64,000 nt of DNA, from the NCBI GenBank assembly GCA_028283745.1, contig JAPWJZ010000008.1, positions 62,001-126,000 of the forward strand. Direction: 5' to 3'. Shown here in pieces: positions 50,003 through 59,847 of this stretch. Each line of letters starts with the position of its first letter. The stretch's first letter is position 1. Source of the stretch: Micavibrio sp. Its GTDB lineage: Bacteria > Pseudomonadota > Alphaproteobacteria > Micavibrionales > UBA2020. The notes under the pieces are model-generated. The model was given only the letters and a program-made list of their open reading frames with translations. It did not search any database and had not been told where the DNA came from. The translations under genes were made by a program, and so were the position numbers.

Positions 50003-50827
50003 TTATATTGTTTTTTTGGGCGCCTCCGGGCTGGGCAGGGGTTCTACAACCGCCTGCTCGGGAATACGAAGGTCGATGCCCTTGATGTTCTTTTCAAGAA
50101 TGCTGTCTTTTTCCGCCATGCTTGCCAGTTCGCGCAGCGCAAGCTCCACGTTTTCTTCCGGCAGCTTCACGGTGACGTCATTTTTCAGGCGTAAATCCCA
50201 GCGACGGCCGCCAATGCGCGCGGCCGAAACCAGCTGGTTTGCAATATCCGGCTCTGCCTTCAGCAGGGACAGCAGTTCCTGCACGTGCTGCGGCGCGTCT
50301 TCGCCCACGATCAGCGGCAGGGTCTGGTAATCATCAAGGTTGCGGTTTGACAGCACGCGGCCGGTTTCATCAATGATGGCCAGTTTGCGCTGGTACTGCC
50401 ACAGGGCAACCGCATCACGCTCTGTCAGCTCGACAATAATTTTATCCGGCAGGCGGCGGGTGACGGTGACGTCCTTCACCCAGGGGATGGTGGCGATGTT
50501 TTTTTGCGCATCGTCAATATTAATGCCGAAAACCGGCGCGCCATGGGCGACATTGAGGCTGGCCAGCAAATCATCCGCGGAAATGCGGCTGCGGCCCGTC
50601 ACCAGAATGTCGTTGACGCGAAAACCGGCGGCGGCGGTAATCCGTAGGGTTTCCTGGCCTGTCCAGGTCGCAAGGCGGCCGGCAGCGCCGCTGTGCCAGC
50701 CATAAAGGCCGCCAGCCGTCACCGCAAGGCCAAGGCCCAGCGCGATTCCCAATTTTTTGAACCGGAGCATGAACAATCTCATGCCCCTGCGCGAGACCGG
50801 GGCCCCGCGCTTCGTAAACAGCTTCAT
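50003..50827 (-). CDS. ftsQ: Cell division protein FtsQ
   Basis: 274 residues. A cytoplasmic basic N-terminus, one membrane helix (about 22-40), the POTRA domain with ILVTGRSRISADDLLASLNV and IPWVKDVTVTRRLPDKIIVELTERDAVALW, then the beta domain with AIIDETGRVLS. Bitopic divisome protein bridging early and late components. ATG 50827 has GGGGA upstream; an in-frame start at 50896 lies inside ddlB. 83 bases lie between it and ftsA. Confidence 0.95.
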   Translation of the reverse strand: MKLFTKRGAPVSRRGMRLFMLRFKKLGIALGLGLAVTAGGLYGWHSGAAGRLATWTGQETLRITAAAGFRVNDILVTGRSRISADDLLASLNVAHGAPVFGINIDDAQKNIATIPWVKDVTVTRRLPDKIIVELTERDAVALWQYQRKLAIIDETGRVLSNRNLDDYQTLPLIVGEDAPQHVQELLSLLKAEPDIANQLVSAARIGGRRWDLRLKNDVTVKLPEENVELALRELASMAEKDSILEKNIKGIDLRIPEQAVVEPLPSPEAPKKTI

Positions 50828-50846
50828 GTAGTCCCCAAGTCTTGCC

Positions 50847-51797
50847 TTATGTATGGACCGCCGCGTTTTCGACGAGCCACTCCACAAGGTCCCCAAAAGT
50901 CATCCCCATATGCGCAGCCTGTTCCGGGACCAGCGACGTCGGTGTCATGCCTGGCTGCGTATTCGTTTCAAGGTAGTAAAGCCCCGAAACTCCCGGTTCA
51001 TTATCATTGTACCTGAAATCGCTGCGCGTGACACCTGTGCAGCCCAGTTTTTCATGGGCGAAGGCGGCAATCCGCATCGCTTCGGCAAAGACCTCGGCAT
51101 CGATTGGTGCCGGTATTACATGCACGGAACCGCCATTCGCGTACTTGGCTTCATAGTTGTAGAAGTCGAGCGCGGTCTTGATTTCCGTAACTGTCAGCGC
51201 CTTGGCTTTTTGTTCCTTCGTGCCCATCACGGCGACGGAAAGTTCGCGGCCGGGAATGTATCGCTCCACCAGCGCGTAGGGGCCGTATGACCATTTGTCG
51301 AGGCCGAGAGGCGGCTTGTTGTCACCTGCGCGCACAATATATACGCCGACGGATGAACCTTCGGTATTCGGCTTCACAACATAAGGCGGCTTGAAGGGTT
51401 CTGCGCCTTTTTGAATGTCTTCAATCTTCATCAGCGCCCCTTCGGCGCAGGGCACGCCCATGGGGTGCAGGACTTCCTTGGCCTTTTGCTTGTTCATGGC
51501 AAGGGCGGAGGCAAGCGGGTCCGAATGGGTATAAGGGATGTCGAGAATTTCAAGCACGCCCTGAATAGCGCCGTCTTCGCCGCCCTTGCCGTGCAAGGCG
51601 TTGAACACAACGTCCGGCTTCGGGGTCAGCTGTGCCAGCAGGGCCGAAAGGTCGCGCTGGACATCAATTTCGCGCACCTCATAGCCTTTTTCGCGGAGCG
51701 CGCGTGCGCAGGCCTTCCCGCTCGAGAGCGAAACGTCGCGCTCGGCAGACCAGCCGCCCATCAGAACAGCTACGGTTTTGCGGCCTTGTGTTAGCAT
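50847..51797 (-). CDS. ddlB: D-alanine--D-alanine ligase
   Basis: ATP-grasp enzyme joining two D-Ala for peptidoglycan, 316 residues. [19 protein letters not shown] at the start, the loop [33 protein letters not shown], and the Mg-site end [24 protein letters not shown] 51797 gives the canonical start; longer frames run through the divergent HAD gene. Read 19 bases before ftsQ. Confidence 0.96.
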   Translation of the reverse strand: MLTQGRKTVAVLMGGWSAERDVSLSSGKACARALREKGYEVREIDVQRDLSALLAQLTPKPDVVFNALHGKGGEDGAIQGVLEILDIPYTHSDPLASALAMNKQKAKEVLHPMGVPCAEGALMKIEDIQKGAEPFKPPYVVKPNTEGSSVGVYIVRAGDNKPPLGLDKWSYGPYALVERYIPGRELSVAVMGTKEQKAKALTVTEIKTALDFYNYEAKYANGGSVHVIPAPIDAEVFAEAMRIAAFAHEKLGCTGVTRSDFRYNDNEPGVSGLYYLETNTQPGMTPTSLVPEQAAHMGMTFGDLVEWLVENAAVHT

Positions 51798-51860
51798 TTT
51801 GTTGTCTTTATCGTCATGTCTGGCAGTTCCCCTTCCTCTAAAATAGCAAACTTCGGAAAA

Positions 51861-52553
51861 ATGAAAACATTTCTTTTCGCTGACTTCGATAATACGTTGA
51901 TGGCAACCGAGCAATTCGCCCTGCCGTCGCTCATCGACCGGTTCAATGCGCTTTATGAAGGTGCTGCCGGGCGCGCGCTGTCGCTGGCGGAATTCAAAAC
52001 CCACTTCCACGGGCAGGGGCGCGAGCTGTTATGCGGCAACCTTTCAAAACACTTCGGCATTCCGGTGGATTACCAGCAGCTGTATGATGACCGCGAAGGC
52101 CGCATGATGGCGCATTTGCAGGCCATCCCCGGCGGTATTCCCATGGCGCCGAACCTTATCGACAGCCTGAAGTCCTTAACGGCGCAGGGCGCGACACTTT
52201 CTTTCGTGTCCAATAACCCTATCCAGCGGGCCATGGCCGCCATGCGCTTTGCCGATAATGGCCGGGGGGATGAACTGGCCGCGCTGTTCGGCACGCGCTG
52301 GTTTGAGGCCGGCGAAAAACAAAAGCCGCTGCCGGATGCGTACCTGTGTGCCATGAGCCAGGTGGGCGCAAGCGCCGCGCAAAGCATCGCCATCGAAGAC
52401 AGCGTGACGGGCGTTACCGCCGCGCTTGCCGCCAACATGACGGTCTACGCCTTCACCGGCTTTAACGATGATGCGGCTGCCGCCGGCAAGTTTTTAAAAA
52501 TGGGCTGCGCCGGCACCTTTGCCGACTGGAAAGACTTTACGCCCCGGCTGTGA
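51861..52553 (+). CDS. HAD superfamily hydrolase inserted in the dcw cluster
   Basis: 230 residues. Motif I DFDNTLM (DxDxT with Asp nucleophile), motif II in SFVSNNP (Ser), Lys and motif IV in [18 protein letters not shown]; a helical cap between them suggests a phosphoglycolate phosphatase-like fold. Substrate unknown. It is on the plus strand, between ddlB (divergent) and murB (convergent, ends overlap by 17 bases), whereas all neighbours are minus. ATG 51861 has only a weak GGA ribosome-binding site; ATG 51816 is in frame. Confidence 0.85.
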   Translation: MKTFLFADFDNTLMATEQFALPSLIDRFNALYEGAAGRALSLAEFKTHFHGQGRELLCGNLSKHFGIPVDYQQLYDDREGRMMAHLQAIPGGIPMAPNLIDSLKSLTAQGATLSFVSNNPIQRAMAAMRFADNGRGDELAALFGTRWFEAGEKQKPLPDAYLCAMSQVGASAAQSIAIEDSVTGVTAALAANMTVYAFTGFNDDAAAAGKFLKMGCAGTFADWKDFTPRL

Positions 52554-53523
52554 TAAGTGCTTGAATGTCGGCGTCTTTTTCCAGTGGAATGCCAATGCGC
52601 TTGATTTCCCAGCGCAGCGTAATGCCGGAAGTTTCAAGGACGCGTTTGCGCACTTCTTCGCCCAGCCGCTCAATGTCGGCGGCGGAGGCAGCGCCGGTAT
52701 TAATCATGAAGTTGCAGTGCAGGGTGGACATTTCAGCATCCCCCACGCGCAAGCCGCGGCAGCCCGCCTGGTCAATCAACTGCCATGCGCGTTTATCCCC
52801 TTCAGGGTTCGCAAAGGTGGAGCCGCCGGTTTTGGTGCGGATGGGCTGGCTTTCGCTGCGCTTGTGCTTGATGTCGTCCATGCGCGCTTCAATTTCCGCC
52901 TTCACGCCTTCCCGGCCCGCAAGAGTGCAGCCCAGGAAAATGACTTCCTTCGGCAGGCCGTTGTGGCGGTAGGAAAGTTCCATGCCGGCGGCGGTCATGT
53001 CTTTGACCGTGCCGTCGCGGTATAACACCTCCGCCGTGACCAGCGCGTCCTTCACTTCGCCGCCATACGCGCCCGCGTTCATGCGTAGCGCCCCGCCAAT
53101 GGTGCCGGGAATGCCGGACAAAAATTCAAGGCCCGCAATGCTGTTCTTGGCGGCAACCAGCGCCACGTTCATATCAAGCGCCGCCGCGCCCGCCGTGACA
53201 GCCAATCCTTGCGCGGTAATGCCCGCAAATTCACGGCCAAGGCGAATAACCACGCCCGGCACCCCGCCATCGCGGATGATAAGGTTGGATGCAACGCCCA
53301 GCAGCGTGACCGGCACATCCTTCGGGCAATGGGCGATGAAGTTGATAAGGTCTTCCTTGTCTTCCGGCTTGAACAGCACTTCCGCAGGGCCGCCCACGCC
53401 AAACCATGTCATATGGCCGATGGCAGCGTTTTCAGACAACCTGCCTTTCACGCGCGGTAGCTTTTCCAGCAGCCCGCGCTGGAATTTATGCGGCATGTCG
53501 TTATGCGTTGAGAAGATGGACAT
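52537..53523 (-). CDS. murB: UDP-N-acetylenolpyruvoylglucosamine reductase MurB
   Basis: Flavoenzyme producing UDP-MurNAc, 328 residues. FAD-binding TWFGVGGPAEVLFKPEDKEDL, LIRDGGVPGVVIRLGREF, the region SGIPGTIGGALRMNAGAYGGEV, and the catalytic FANPEGDKRAWQLIDQAGCRG. This is the type I MurB layout. ATG 53523 is used; the open frame upstream runs into murC. 35 bases separate it from murC. Confidence 0.95.
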   Translation of the reverse strand: MSIFSTHNDMPHKFQRGLLEKLPRVKGRLSENAAIGHMTWFGVGGPAEVLFKPEDKEDLINFIAHCPKDVPVTLLGVASNLIIRDGGVPGVVIRLGREFAGITAQGLAVTAGAAALDMNVALVAAKNSIAGLEFLSGIPGTIGGALRMNAGAYGGEVKDALVTAEVLYRDGTVKDMTAAGMELSYRHNGLPKEVIFLGCTLAGREGVKAEIEARMDDIKHKRSESQPIRTKTGGSTFANPEGDKRAWQLIDQAGCRGLRVGDAEMSTLHCNFMINTGAASAADIERLGEEVRKRVLETSGITLRWEIKRIGIPLEKDADIQALITAGA

Positions 53524-53558
53524 TATATGTGCGCGTTCTTTTGGTTCGGATGGTTTAA

Positions 53559-55043
53559 TTATTTCGTGCCGTTTGCGGCCTTGGGGGCAAGGCCGAAAAT
53601 CTGCTCCAGCTCGCGCGGCAGGGCATGCGCCCACTGCGTAATGGTGCCTGCGCCAAGGCAGATGACAAAGTCACCGGGCTTTGCGATGGAGGCAACAAGC
53701 GGCGCCAAATCTTCCGGTTTTTGCAGCGTATGCACTTTGTCCTTGCCGGCTTTGCGAATGCAGCTGGCAAGGGCTTCCTTGTTCACGCCGGGAATGGGTT
53801 CTTCGCCCGCGGCATAGACATCGGCAATAATCACTTCATCGGCAAGGGTGAAGCAGCTGCAGAACTGGTCAAACAGCGACGACAGGCGCGAATAGCGGTG
53901 CGGCTGCATCAGGGCGATGACGCGGCCTTTCGAATTGTCGGCCTTGCCTTTGCCGGAAATGGCATCGCGGCCCGCCTTCAGCACGGCGGCGATTTCAACG
54001 GGGTGGTGGCCGTAATCATCAATCACGGTAATGTTGTTGACGATGCCCGTGGTGCTGAAGCGGCGCTTCACGCCCGAGAATTTGCCCAAAGCCTCGATGA
54101 TGCGCTCGGGCGGAATGCCAATGTCATGCCCCACCGCGAAGGAGGTGAGGGAGTTGAGCACGTTATGCGGGCCAAACATCGGCAGCTTCACGCCCTTGAT
54201 CTCGGCGGGGAAATTGGTGAGGCGCGGGCAGTTGACGCGAATGTCATAGGTCAGCCCATCCGGCGTTGTCGTCATGTTGACGGCCTGAATATCGGCGGCA
54301 TCGCTGAAGCCATAGGAAATAACGCGGCGGCGGAATTGCGGAATAAGCTCTGCCACCACCGGGTGGTCAATGCAGGCAACCACAATGCCGTAGAACGGCA
54401 GGTTCTGGGCATAGGCCACATAGGCTTCCTTGACCTTGTCAAAGCTGCCAAAGAAATCCATATGCTCGGGGTCGATGTTGGTGATGATGCTGGCAACGGA
54501 GGGCAGGTGCGCAAAGGTGCCGTCGCTTTCATCCGATTCAACCACCATCCAGCGGGAGGACCCCATGCGGGTGTTGGTGCCATAGGCGTTGATGATGCCG
54601 CCGTTGATGACGGTCGGGTCAAGCCCGGCTTTTTCCAGCACTTGGCCAATCATGGACGTGGTGGTGGTTTTGCCGTGCGTGCCGGAAACGTTGATGCACC
54701 ATTTCGACTTCATCAGCTCCGACAGCAGCGTAACGCGCGGAATGACGGGAATGTGCTGTTCATGCGCCGCGATAATTTCGGGATTGCTGTCCTTCACGGC
54801 GGTCGATTTGACGACCACGGCGCAGGGCAGGCCTTTGTCGTCAATAATGTTGTCCGCCTTGTGGCCGACGGCCACGGGAATGCCAAGGCTGCGCAGGCGC
54901 ACGACGTTGGCATTTTCGCCCTGGTCAGACCCTTGCACTTTATAGCCAAGGTTGTGGAGCACCTCGGCATAGCCGCTCATGCCAATGCCGCCGATGCCGA
55001 TGATATGCACGGTGCCGATGGGGAAGGGGAATGTCGTTGTCAT
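53559..55043 (-). CDS. murC: UDP-N-acetylmuramate--L-alanine ligase MurC
   Basis: 494 residues. VHIIGIGGIGMSGYAEVLHNLG starts the nucleotide-like domain (partly quoted); the P-loop is NVSGTHGKTTTTSMIG, and the Mur ligase site VVESDESDGTF and NIDPEHMDFFGSF follow. Adds L-Ala to UDP-MurNAc. Start ATG 55043 is preferred over an in-frame 55073 that lies next to murG. Follows murG by 30 bases. Confidence 0.96.
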   Translation of the reverse strand: MTTTFPFPIGTVHIIGIGGIGMSGYAEVLHNLGYKVQGSDQGENANVVRLRSLGIPVAVGHKADNIIDDKGLPCAVVVKSTAVKDSNPEIIAAHEQHIPVIPRVTLLSELMKSKWCINVSGTHGKTTTTSMIGQVLEKAGLDPTVINGGIINAYGTNTRMGSSRWMVVESDESDGTFAHLPSVASIITNIDPEHMDFFGSFDKVKEAYVAYAQNLPFYGIVVACIDHPVVAELIPQFRRRVISYGFSDAADIQAVNMTTTPDGLTYDIRVNCPRLTNFPAEIKGVKLPMFGPHNVLNSLTSFAVGHDIGIPPERIIEALGKFSGVKRRFSTTGIVNNITVIDDYGHHPVEIAAVLKAGRDAISGKGKADNSKGRVIALMQPHRYSRLSSLFDQFCSCFTLADEVIIADVYAAGEEPIPGVNKEALASCIRKAGKDKVHTLQKPEDLAPLVASIAKPGDFVICLGAGTITQWAHALPRELEQIFGLAPKAANGTK

Positions 55044-55073
55044 CGCGGCCTGCTTTCTTTGAAGGGACTGCAT

Positions 55074-56174
55074 TTATAGTTTCTTTTCGACAAGGTCGGC
55101 AAGGTTTTTTGCCGCCCCGGGCTGGCCGCAGCTTTTGGCGGCGGCGGCGGCTTTTTCAAGGACTTCAGGGGTTTGCAGGAACTCCTGCAGTTTCACGGCC
55201 ACTTTTTCGGGCGTGAAATCGGGCTGCAGCACAATCCACGCGCCGCCTGTTTCGGCCAGCACGGCGGCATTGTGCTTTTGCTGCATGTCGGCATGGCCGG
55301 GATAGGGCACAAAAATGGCGGGGCGGCCTACGGCGGCAATTTCGGCCACGGTCGATGCGCCGGCTCTGCCAATGAACAGCTGGCAGGCCTTCAAACGCTC
55401 CGGCATGTCGCTGAAGAATGATTTTACTTCGGCGTGGATGTTGGCGGCGCGGTAGCGCATTTCCACTTCCGCCGCAGCATCTTCACGACACTGGTGGACG
55501 ATATACAGCCTTTTTTGCAGATCGCCCGGCATTTTCTGCACGGCTGCGGGAATAACATCCGCAAAAACCTTCGCGGCCTGGCTGCCGCCGGTGATGAAGA
55601 TGCGCAGCTGCCCCGCGGGCGGCATATAGGGTTCGTTCCGCATGGCAATAATGCCGGCGCGCACGGGGTTGCCTGTCACCACGGTCTTGGCCATGTCGGC
55701 GGGTTTAATGTCGCGCGTGTTCGGCAGCGACAGCGCAATTTGCTGCGCGCGCCACGCCAGCACCTTGTTGGCCTTGCCAAGCACGGCGTTTTGCTCGTGC
55801 AGAATAGTCGGCTTATTGAGCATCTGCGCTGCCAGCACGCCGGGGAAGGATGGGTAACCGCCAAAGCCCACCACCAGCGCCGGTTTATATTTCATGAGCA
55901 GCGCAATGGCCTGCACCACGCCAATCGACATATCCAGCACCGCCTGCGCATAGCCCGGCAGCCCGCCGCTTAAGGTGGCAGAGCTGACGATATGAATAGG
56001 CGCGCGCTCTCCCAGGCTTTTAAAGGCATGGCCGCGCTTGTCGGTGAAAATGACCACCTTGTGGCCGCGGTCCAGCAGTTCATGCGCCAGTGCCTCGGCG
56101 GGGAAAAGGTGGCCGCCCGTGCCGCCAGCGGCAAGCACGATGGTTTTTTGCGTGGGGTTTTGAATATCAGGCAT
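55074..56174 (-). CDS. murG: UDP-GlcNAc transferase MurG
   Basis: Lipid II synthase, 366 residues, peripheral on the inner membrane. VLAAGGTGGHLFPAEALAHEL is the G-loop 1, VGFGGYPSFPG the family sequence, and GRAGASTVAEIAAVGRPAIFVPYP the UDP-GlcNAc site. GGGGAA before ATG 56174. The start overlaps the ftsW end by eight bases. Confidence 0.97.
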   Translation of the reverse strand: MPDIQNPTQKTIVLAAGGTGGHLFPAEALAHELLDRGHKVVIFTDKRGHAFKSLGERAPIHIVSSATLSGGLPGYAQAVLDMSIGVVQAIALLMKYKPALVVGFGGYPSFPGVLAAQMLNKPTILHEQNAVLGKANKVLAWRAQQIALSLPNTRDIKPADMAKTVVTGNPVRAGIIAMRNEPYMPPAGQLRIFITGGSQAAKVFADVIPAAVQKMPGDLQKRLYIVHQCREDAAAEVEMRYRAANIHAEVKSFFSDMPERLKACQLFIGRAGASTVAEIAAVGRPAIFVPYPGHADMQQKHNAAVLAETGGAWIVLQPDFTPEKVAVKLQEFLQTPEVLEKAAAAAKSCGQPGAAKNLADLVEKKL

Positions 56175-57339
56175 TGTTTTCCCCGTAGTTGGTGGTGGAT
56201 GACCAGTTGCGCCACATGGTCGTCGATGAATTTTGTTGCCGCCGGCGCGTCAGCGCCAGCAAAAAGCCCATGCCCAGCCCCAGCGACAGCAGCGATGAGC
56301 CGCCATAGCTGATAAAAGGCAGCGTCATGCCCTTGGCGGGCAGCAATTGCAGGGATGATCCCATGTGAATAAGGCTTTGCAATGCAAACTGCATCAGCAG
56401 CCCGCCGGTGCCCAGCACAATGAATAAATCTTCGCTGTTCATGACGCGCGTGATGCTGCGCACCAGAATAAAGCAGAAGACAAGGACGATGAAAACGGCG
56501 GCCAGCAGCCCCATTTCCTCGCCCGCGACGGCAAAAATAAAGTCGGCATGCGCATCCGGCAGGTTCATTTTAATAACGCCATGCGCGGGGCCGGTGCCAA
56601 AAAGCCCGCCGTTCGAAAACGCATCCAGCGATTTTTGCACCTGATAGTTATCGCCGCTGGACGGGTCAAGGAAGCGGTCAATCCGGCTGGCCACGTGCGG
56701 GAAGAAGAAGTACGCGCCCGCAACCGCGGTCACGCCGCCAACCGCCAGCACCAAAACCAGCAGCATCGGCAGGCCGGACAGGAAAATCTGCATGCCCCAG
56801 ATAGATGACATGACGAAGGACATGCCAAAGTCCGGCTGCATCATCAAAAGCCCGATGATGACGACAAAAAGCCCCGTTGCCAGCTGGTGGCCCGGGAAAT
56901 CTTCCTGGTACTGGTGTTTTGCAATCAGCCAGGCGGAACAAATGGCAAAGCACGGCTTGGCAAATTCAGAGGGCTGCACCGACATGCCCAAAAAGTGCAC
57001 CCAGCGCGTCGCGCCCTTAATTTCCATGCCAAAGAAAATAGCGACCAGCATCAACACCATCGACACCACTAGCGTGACGGACGCCGTGCGCCAGATCGCC
57101 CTGCGGCTCATCATCGACACCGCGAACATAATGGCCATGGTCGGCACAAGGAAGATGATATGGCGGATGACAAAGTAAAACGGCGGCAGCCCGTGCCCTT
57201 CCGCGACTGCGGGTGACGCTGCGGAAACCAGCACGATGCCCAGGAAGACCAGCACCAGCAGCGCCGATAGCGTCCAGCGGTCTACCGACCACCACCAGCG
57301 GCCGACGATGGATTTGTCGGTGCGGATCATCTGGTTCAT
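56167..57339 (-). CDS. ftsW: Septal peptidoglycan polymerase FtsW
   Basis: SEDS glycosyltransferase, 390 residues, about ten membrane helices. WVHFLGMSVQPSEFAKP, MQPDFGMSFVM, and the C-terminal GMTLPFISYGGSSLLSLGLG are SEDS motifs; the catalytic Asp is expected in the PDFG area. Start ATG 57339 with AAGGAA upstream. Overlaps the murD stop by four bases. Confidence 0.96.
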   Translation of the reverse strand: MNQMIRTDKSIVGRWWWSVDRWTLSALLVLVFLGIVLVSAASPAVAEGHGLPPFYFVIRHIIFLVPTMAIMFAVSMMSRRAIWRTASVTLVVSMVLMLVAIFFGMEIKGATRWVHFLGMSVQPSEFAKPCFAICSAWLIAKHQYQEDFPGHQLATGLFVVIIGLLMMQPDFGMSFVMSSIWGMQIFLSGLPMLLVLVLAVGGVTAVAGAYFFFPHVASRIDRFLDPSSGDNYQVQKSLDAFSNGGLFGTGPAHGVIKMNLPDAHADFIFAVAGEEMGLLAAVFIVLVFCFILVRSITRVMNSEDLFIVLGTGGLLMQFALQSLIHMGSSLQLLPAKGMTLPFISYGGSSLLSLGLGMGFLLALTRRRQQNSSTTMWRNWSSTTNYGENNA

Positions 57340-58754
57340 GCAGTGGTTCCTTTTTGCGCTGCCGTCGCATCGGCGCCCGCCAGCGGTTTTAACAGGCGGA
57401 CATAGCCGACAAAGGCATCGCCGCGTTCTTCAAAATTACGAAACTGGTCAAAGCTGGCGCAGGCGGGTGACAGCAGGACCACCGCTTTATCAAGGCGTTC
57501 TTCCTGTGCCATTCTATGCGCGTCCGCCGTTGCCTGTTCCAGCGTTTTGCTGTGCGTGAAGGCAATGTTGTGCGCTTTCAGCCATTCAGCCATGGCCGCA
57601 GCCGCTTCGCCAATCAAAAAGGCATGGCGCACGCGCGGCAGGCTTTTTTCGCAATCGGGGTAGCCGCCGTCTTTGGGCTTGCCGCCGGCAATCCAGTAAA
57701 TTGGGTCAAAGGTGCGAAGGGCCATGGCCGCAGCCTGGTCGTTGGTCGCCTTGCTGTCGTTGATGTAGCTGATGCCATTGATGGCCAGAATAAAGCTTTG
57801 GCGGTGAATAAGCCCGGGGAAGCTTTGCATGCCCTTTACAATGGCATCAACCGGCACGCCCGCCTCGCGGCAGGCTGTATAGGCCATGGCGGCGTTCTGC
57901 CAGTTGTGCTGGCCCTGCAGCGCCTTGCAGGTGTGCAGGTCGGCAACTTTATTCTTGCCGTCAAACAGTACGCCTTCGCGGGATGCGAAAACGCCGTGCA
58001 TCAGCGGGCGTTCGCACGAAACCGCGATGATTTTGCGCTGCGCCTGTTTTTTAACGCGTTCGTAAACGCCCATGCACCATTCATCATCAAGGCTGATAAC
58101 GGCGGTGCCGCCGCCCTTGAACATGCGTTCCTTCGCCGCCACGTAACCTTCCATCGACCCATGGCGGTCGATATGGTCGGGGCTGACGTTGACGAGCAGC
58201 GAAATATTGGGCGCGAAGGTGGTGGAAAGGTCGGTCTGGTAGGATGACATTTCCAGCACGTAAACGCCCTCGGGCGGCAGGTCCGGCAGCGTTAAAATCG
58301 CTTCGCCGATATTGCCGCCGACAGCAGACGGTACGCCCGCCTCTTTCAGAATATGGCCGATCAGCGCGGTGGTGGTTGATTTGCCGTTGGTGCCGGTAAT
58401 GCCTATGGTTTTGGCTTTCGGCCTGGCGCGGTGAAACAGTTCAATGTCGCCAATCACTTCCAGCCCCGCCGCCTGCGCCTTTACCACCGCCGCATGCGGC
58501 TTCGGGTGCGTCAGCGGAATGCCGGGCGATAGGCAGAGCAGGGCGAACTGGTTAAAATCCAGACCCTCGGGGTTTTCAACGCGCGCGCCCTTGGCAATCG
58601 CCGCGTTGCGGCTGGCCTCGCCATCATCCCACAGCACGGTGTCAATACCGGCGGCCTTGCAGGCGTCATAAACCGGCATGCCCGATTTGCCAAGCCCGAC
58701 CACCAGGATGGGCTTATTGTTCAAGGCGGGTTTTAACGGTGACAGGTCAATCAC
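57336..58754 (-). CDS. murD: UDP-N-acetylmuramoylalanine--D-glutamate ligase MurD
   Basis: 472 residues. PILVVGLGKSGMPVYDACK, P-loop GITGTNGKSTTTALIGHIL, LEMSSYQTDLS, VNVSPDHIDRHGSMEGYVAAK, and INDSKATNDQAAAMALRTF. Adds D-Glu. Start is GTG 58754; the mraY stop is seven bases upstream. Ends by overlapping ftsW by four bases. Confidence 0.96.
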   Translation of the reverse strand: MIDLSPLKPALNNKPILVVGLGKSGMPVYDACKAAGIDTVLWDDGEASRNAAIAKGARVENPEGLDFNQFALLCLSPGIPLTHPKPHAAVVKAQAAGLEVIGDIELFHRARPKAKTIGITGTNGKSTTTALIGHILKEAGVPSAVGGNIGEAILTLPDLPPEGVYVLEMSSYQTDLSTTFAPNISLLVNVSPDHIDRHGSMEGYVAAKERMFKGGGTAVISLDDEWCMGVYERVKKQAQRKIIAVSCERPLMHGVFASREGVLFDGKNKVADLHTCKALQGQHNWQNAAMAYTACREAGVPVDAIVKGMQSFPGLIHRQSFILAINGISYINDSKATNDQAAAMALRTFDPIYWIAGGKPKDGGYPDCEKSLPRVRHAFLIGEAAAAMAEWLKAHNIAFTHSKTLEQATADAHRMAQEERLDKAVVLLSPACASFDQFRNFEERGDAFVGYVRLLKPLAGADATAAQKGTTA

Positions 58755-58761
58755 GTGGCGG

Positions 58762-59847
58762 TTACCTCAGCTTCAGCGTCGAAAGACCGATCAGCGCAAA
58801 GATGATCGAGATAATCCAGAAGCGAATGACGACCTTGGTTTCCGGCCAGCCTTCTTTTTCAAAATGGTGGTGAATGGGCGCCATTTTGAAAACCCGCTTG
58901 CCGCGCGTCTTGAACGATACGACCTGGATGATGACGGAAAGGGTTTCAATCACGAAAAGCCCGCCAATGATGCCCAGCACAATTTCATGCTTGGTTACGA
59001 CCGCAATGGTGCCTAAAGCCCCGCCCATGGAAAGGGAGCCCGTATCCCCCATAAAGACGCTGGCGGGCGGCGCATTGAACCATAAAAAGCCAAGGCCCGC
59101 GCCCACAAGCGCGCCGCAGAAAACCGCAAGTTCCCCCGCATCCTTCACATAGTGAATTTGCAGGTATTCAGAAAACGCGAAGTGGCCGACAAGGTAGGAA
59201 ATAACGCCAAAGCTTGCGGCGGAAATCATGATGGGGCCAATGGCAAGGCCATCAAGCCCGTCCGTCAGGTTTACGGCATTCGCGCCGCCGACAACAACGA
59301 AAATGCCAAACGGCACAAAGAACCAGCCAAGATCAATCATGAAGTCCTTGAAGAAGGGAAAAGCAAGGCTGCTGCCCAGGGGCCCCGCCGTCAGGACCAT
59401 GATGGACAGAACGGCGATAAGCGCGATGGTGGCTTCCAAAAACAGGCGTAGCTTGCCGGGAATACCCTTGTGGCCGCTTTTGGTCAGCTTGGCGTAATCA
59501 TCGCAAAAGCCGATGACGCCAAAGCCGATGAAGACGAACAGCACCAGCCACATATAGGGGTTAAGGATATTTACCCACAGCAGCGTCGAAACGGTGACGG
59601 AAAAAAGGATCATGAGGCCGCCCATGGTCGGCGTGCCTTTTTTCTTGAAGTGCGTTTCAGGGCCGTCCGCGCGAATGGGCTGGCCTTCCCCTTGTTTCGA
59701 TTTCAGCCAGCGGATAAAGGCGGGGCCGATAAGGAAGGAAATGATCATGGCGGTCATGATCGCGCCGCCGGTGCGGAAGCTTAGGTATTTAAACAAGTTG
59801 AAAAACTGCCAGTCATGCGCCAGCGGGTAGAGGATATTATAAAGCAT
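58762..59847 (-). CDS. mraY: Phospho-MurNAc-pentapeptide translocase MraY
   Basis: Makes lipid I at the inner membrane, 361 residues, ten helices. [73 protein letters not shown], and [21 protein letters not shown] are all diagnostic. ATG 59847 is the family start and overlaps the murF end by 11 bases. Confidence 0.98.
   Translation of the reverse strand: MLYNILYPLAHDWQFFNLFKYLSFRTGGAIMTAMIISFLIGPAFIRWLKSKQGEGQPIRADGPETHFKKKGTPTMGGLMILFSVTVSTLLWVNILNPYMWLVLFVFIGFGVIGFCDDYAKLTKSGHKGIPGKLRLFLEATIALIAVLSIMVLTAGPLGSSLAFPFFKDFMIDLGWFFVPFGIFVVVGGANAVNLTDGLDGLAIGPIMISAASFGVISYLVGHFAFSEYLQIHYVKDAGELAVFCGALVGAGLGFLWFNAPPASVFMGDTGSLSMGGALGTIAVVTKHEIVLGIIGGLFVIETLSVIIQVVSFKTRGKRVFKMAPIHHHFEKEGWPETKVVIRFWIISIIFALIGLSTLKLR

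Noticed and set aside
53625-55079. 484-codon plus-strand frame opposite murC
   Set aside because: Antisense shadow of murC.
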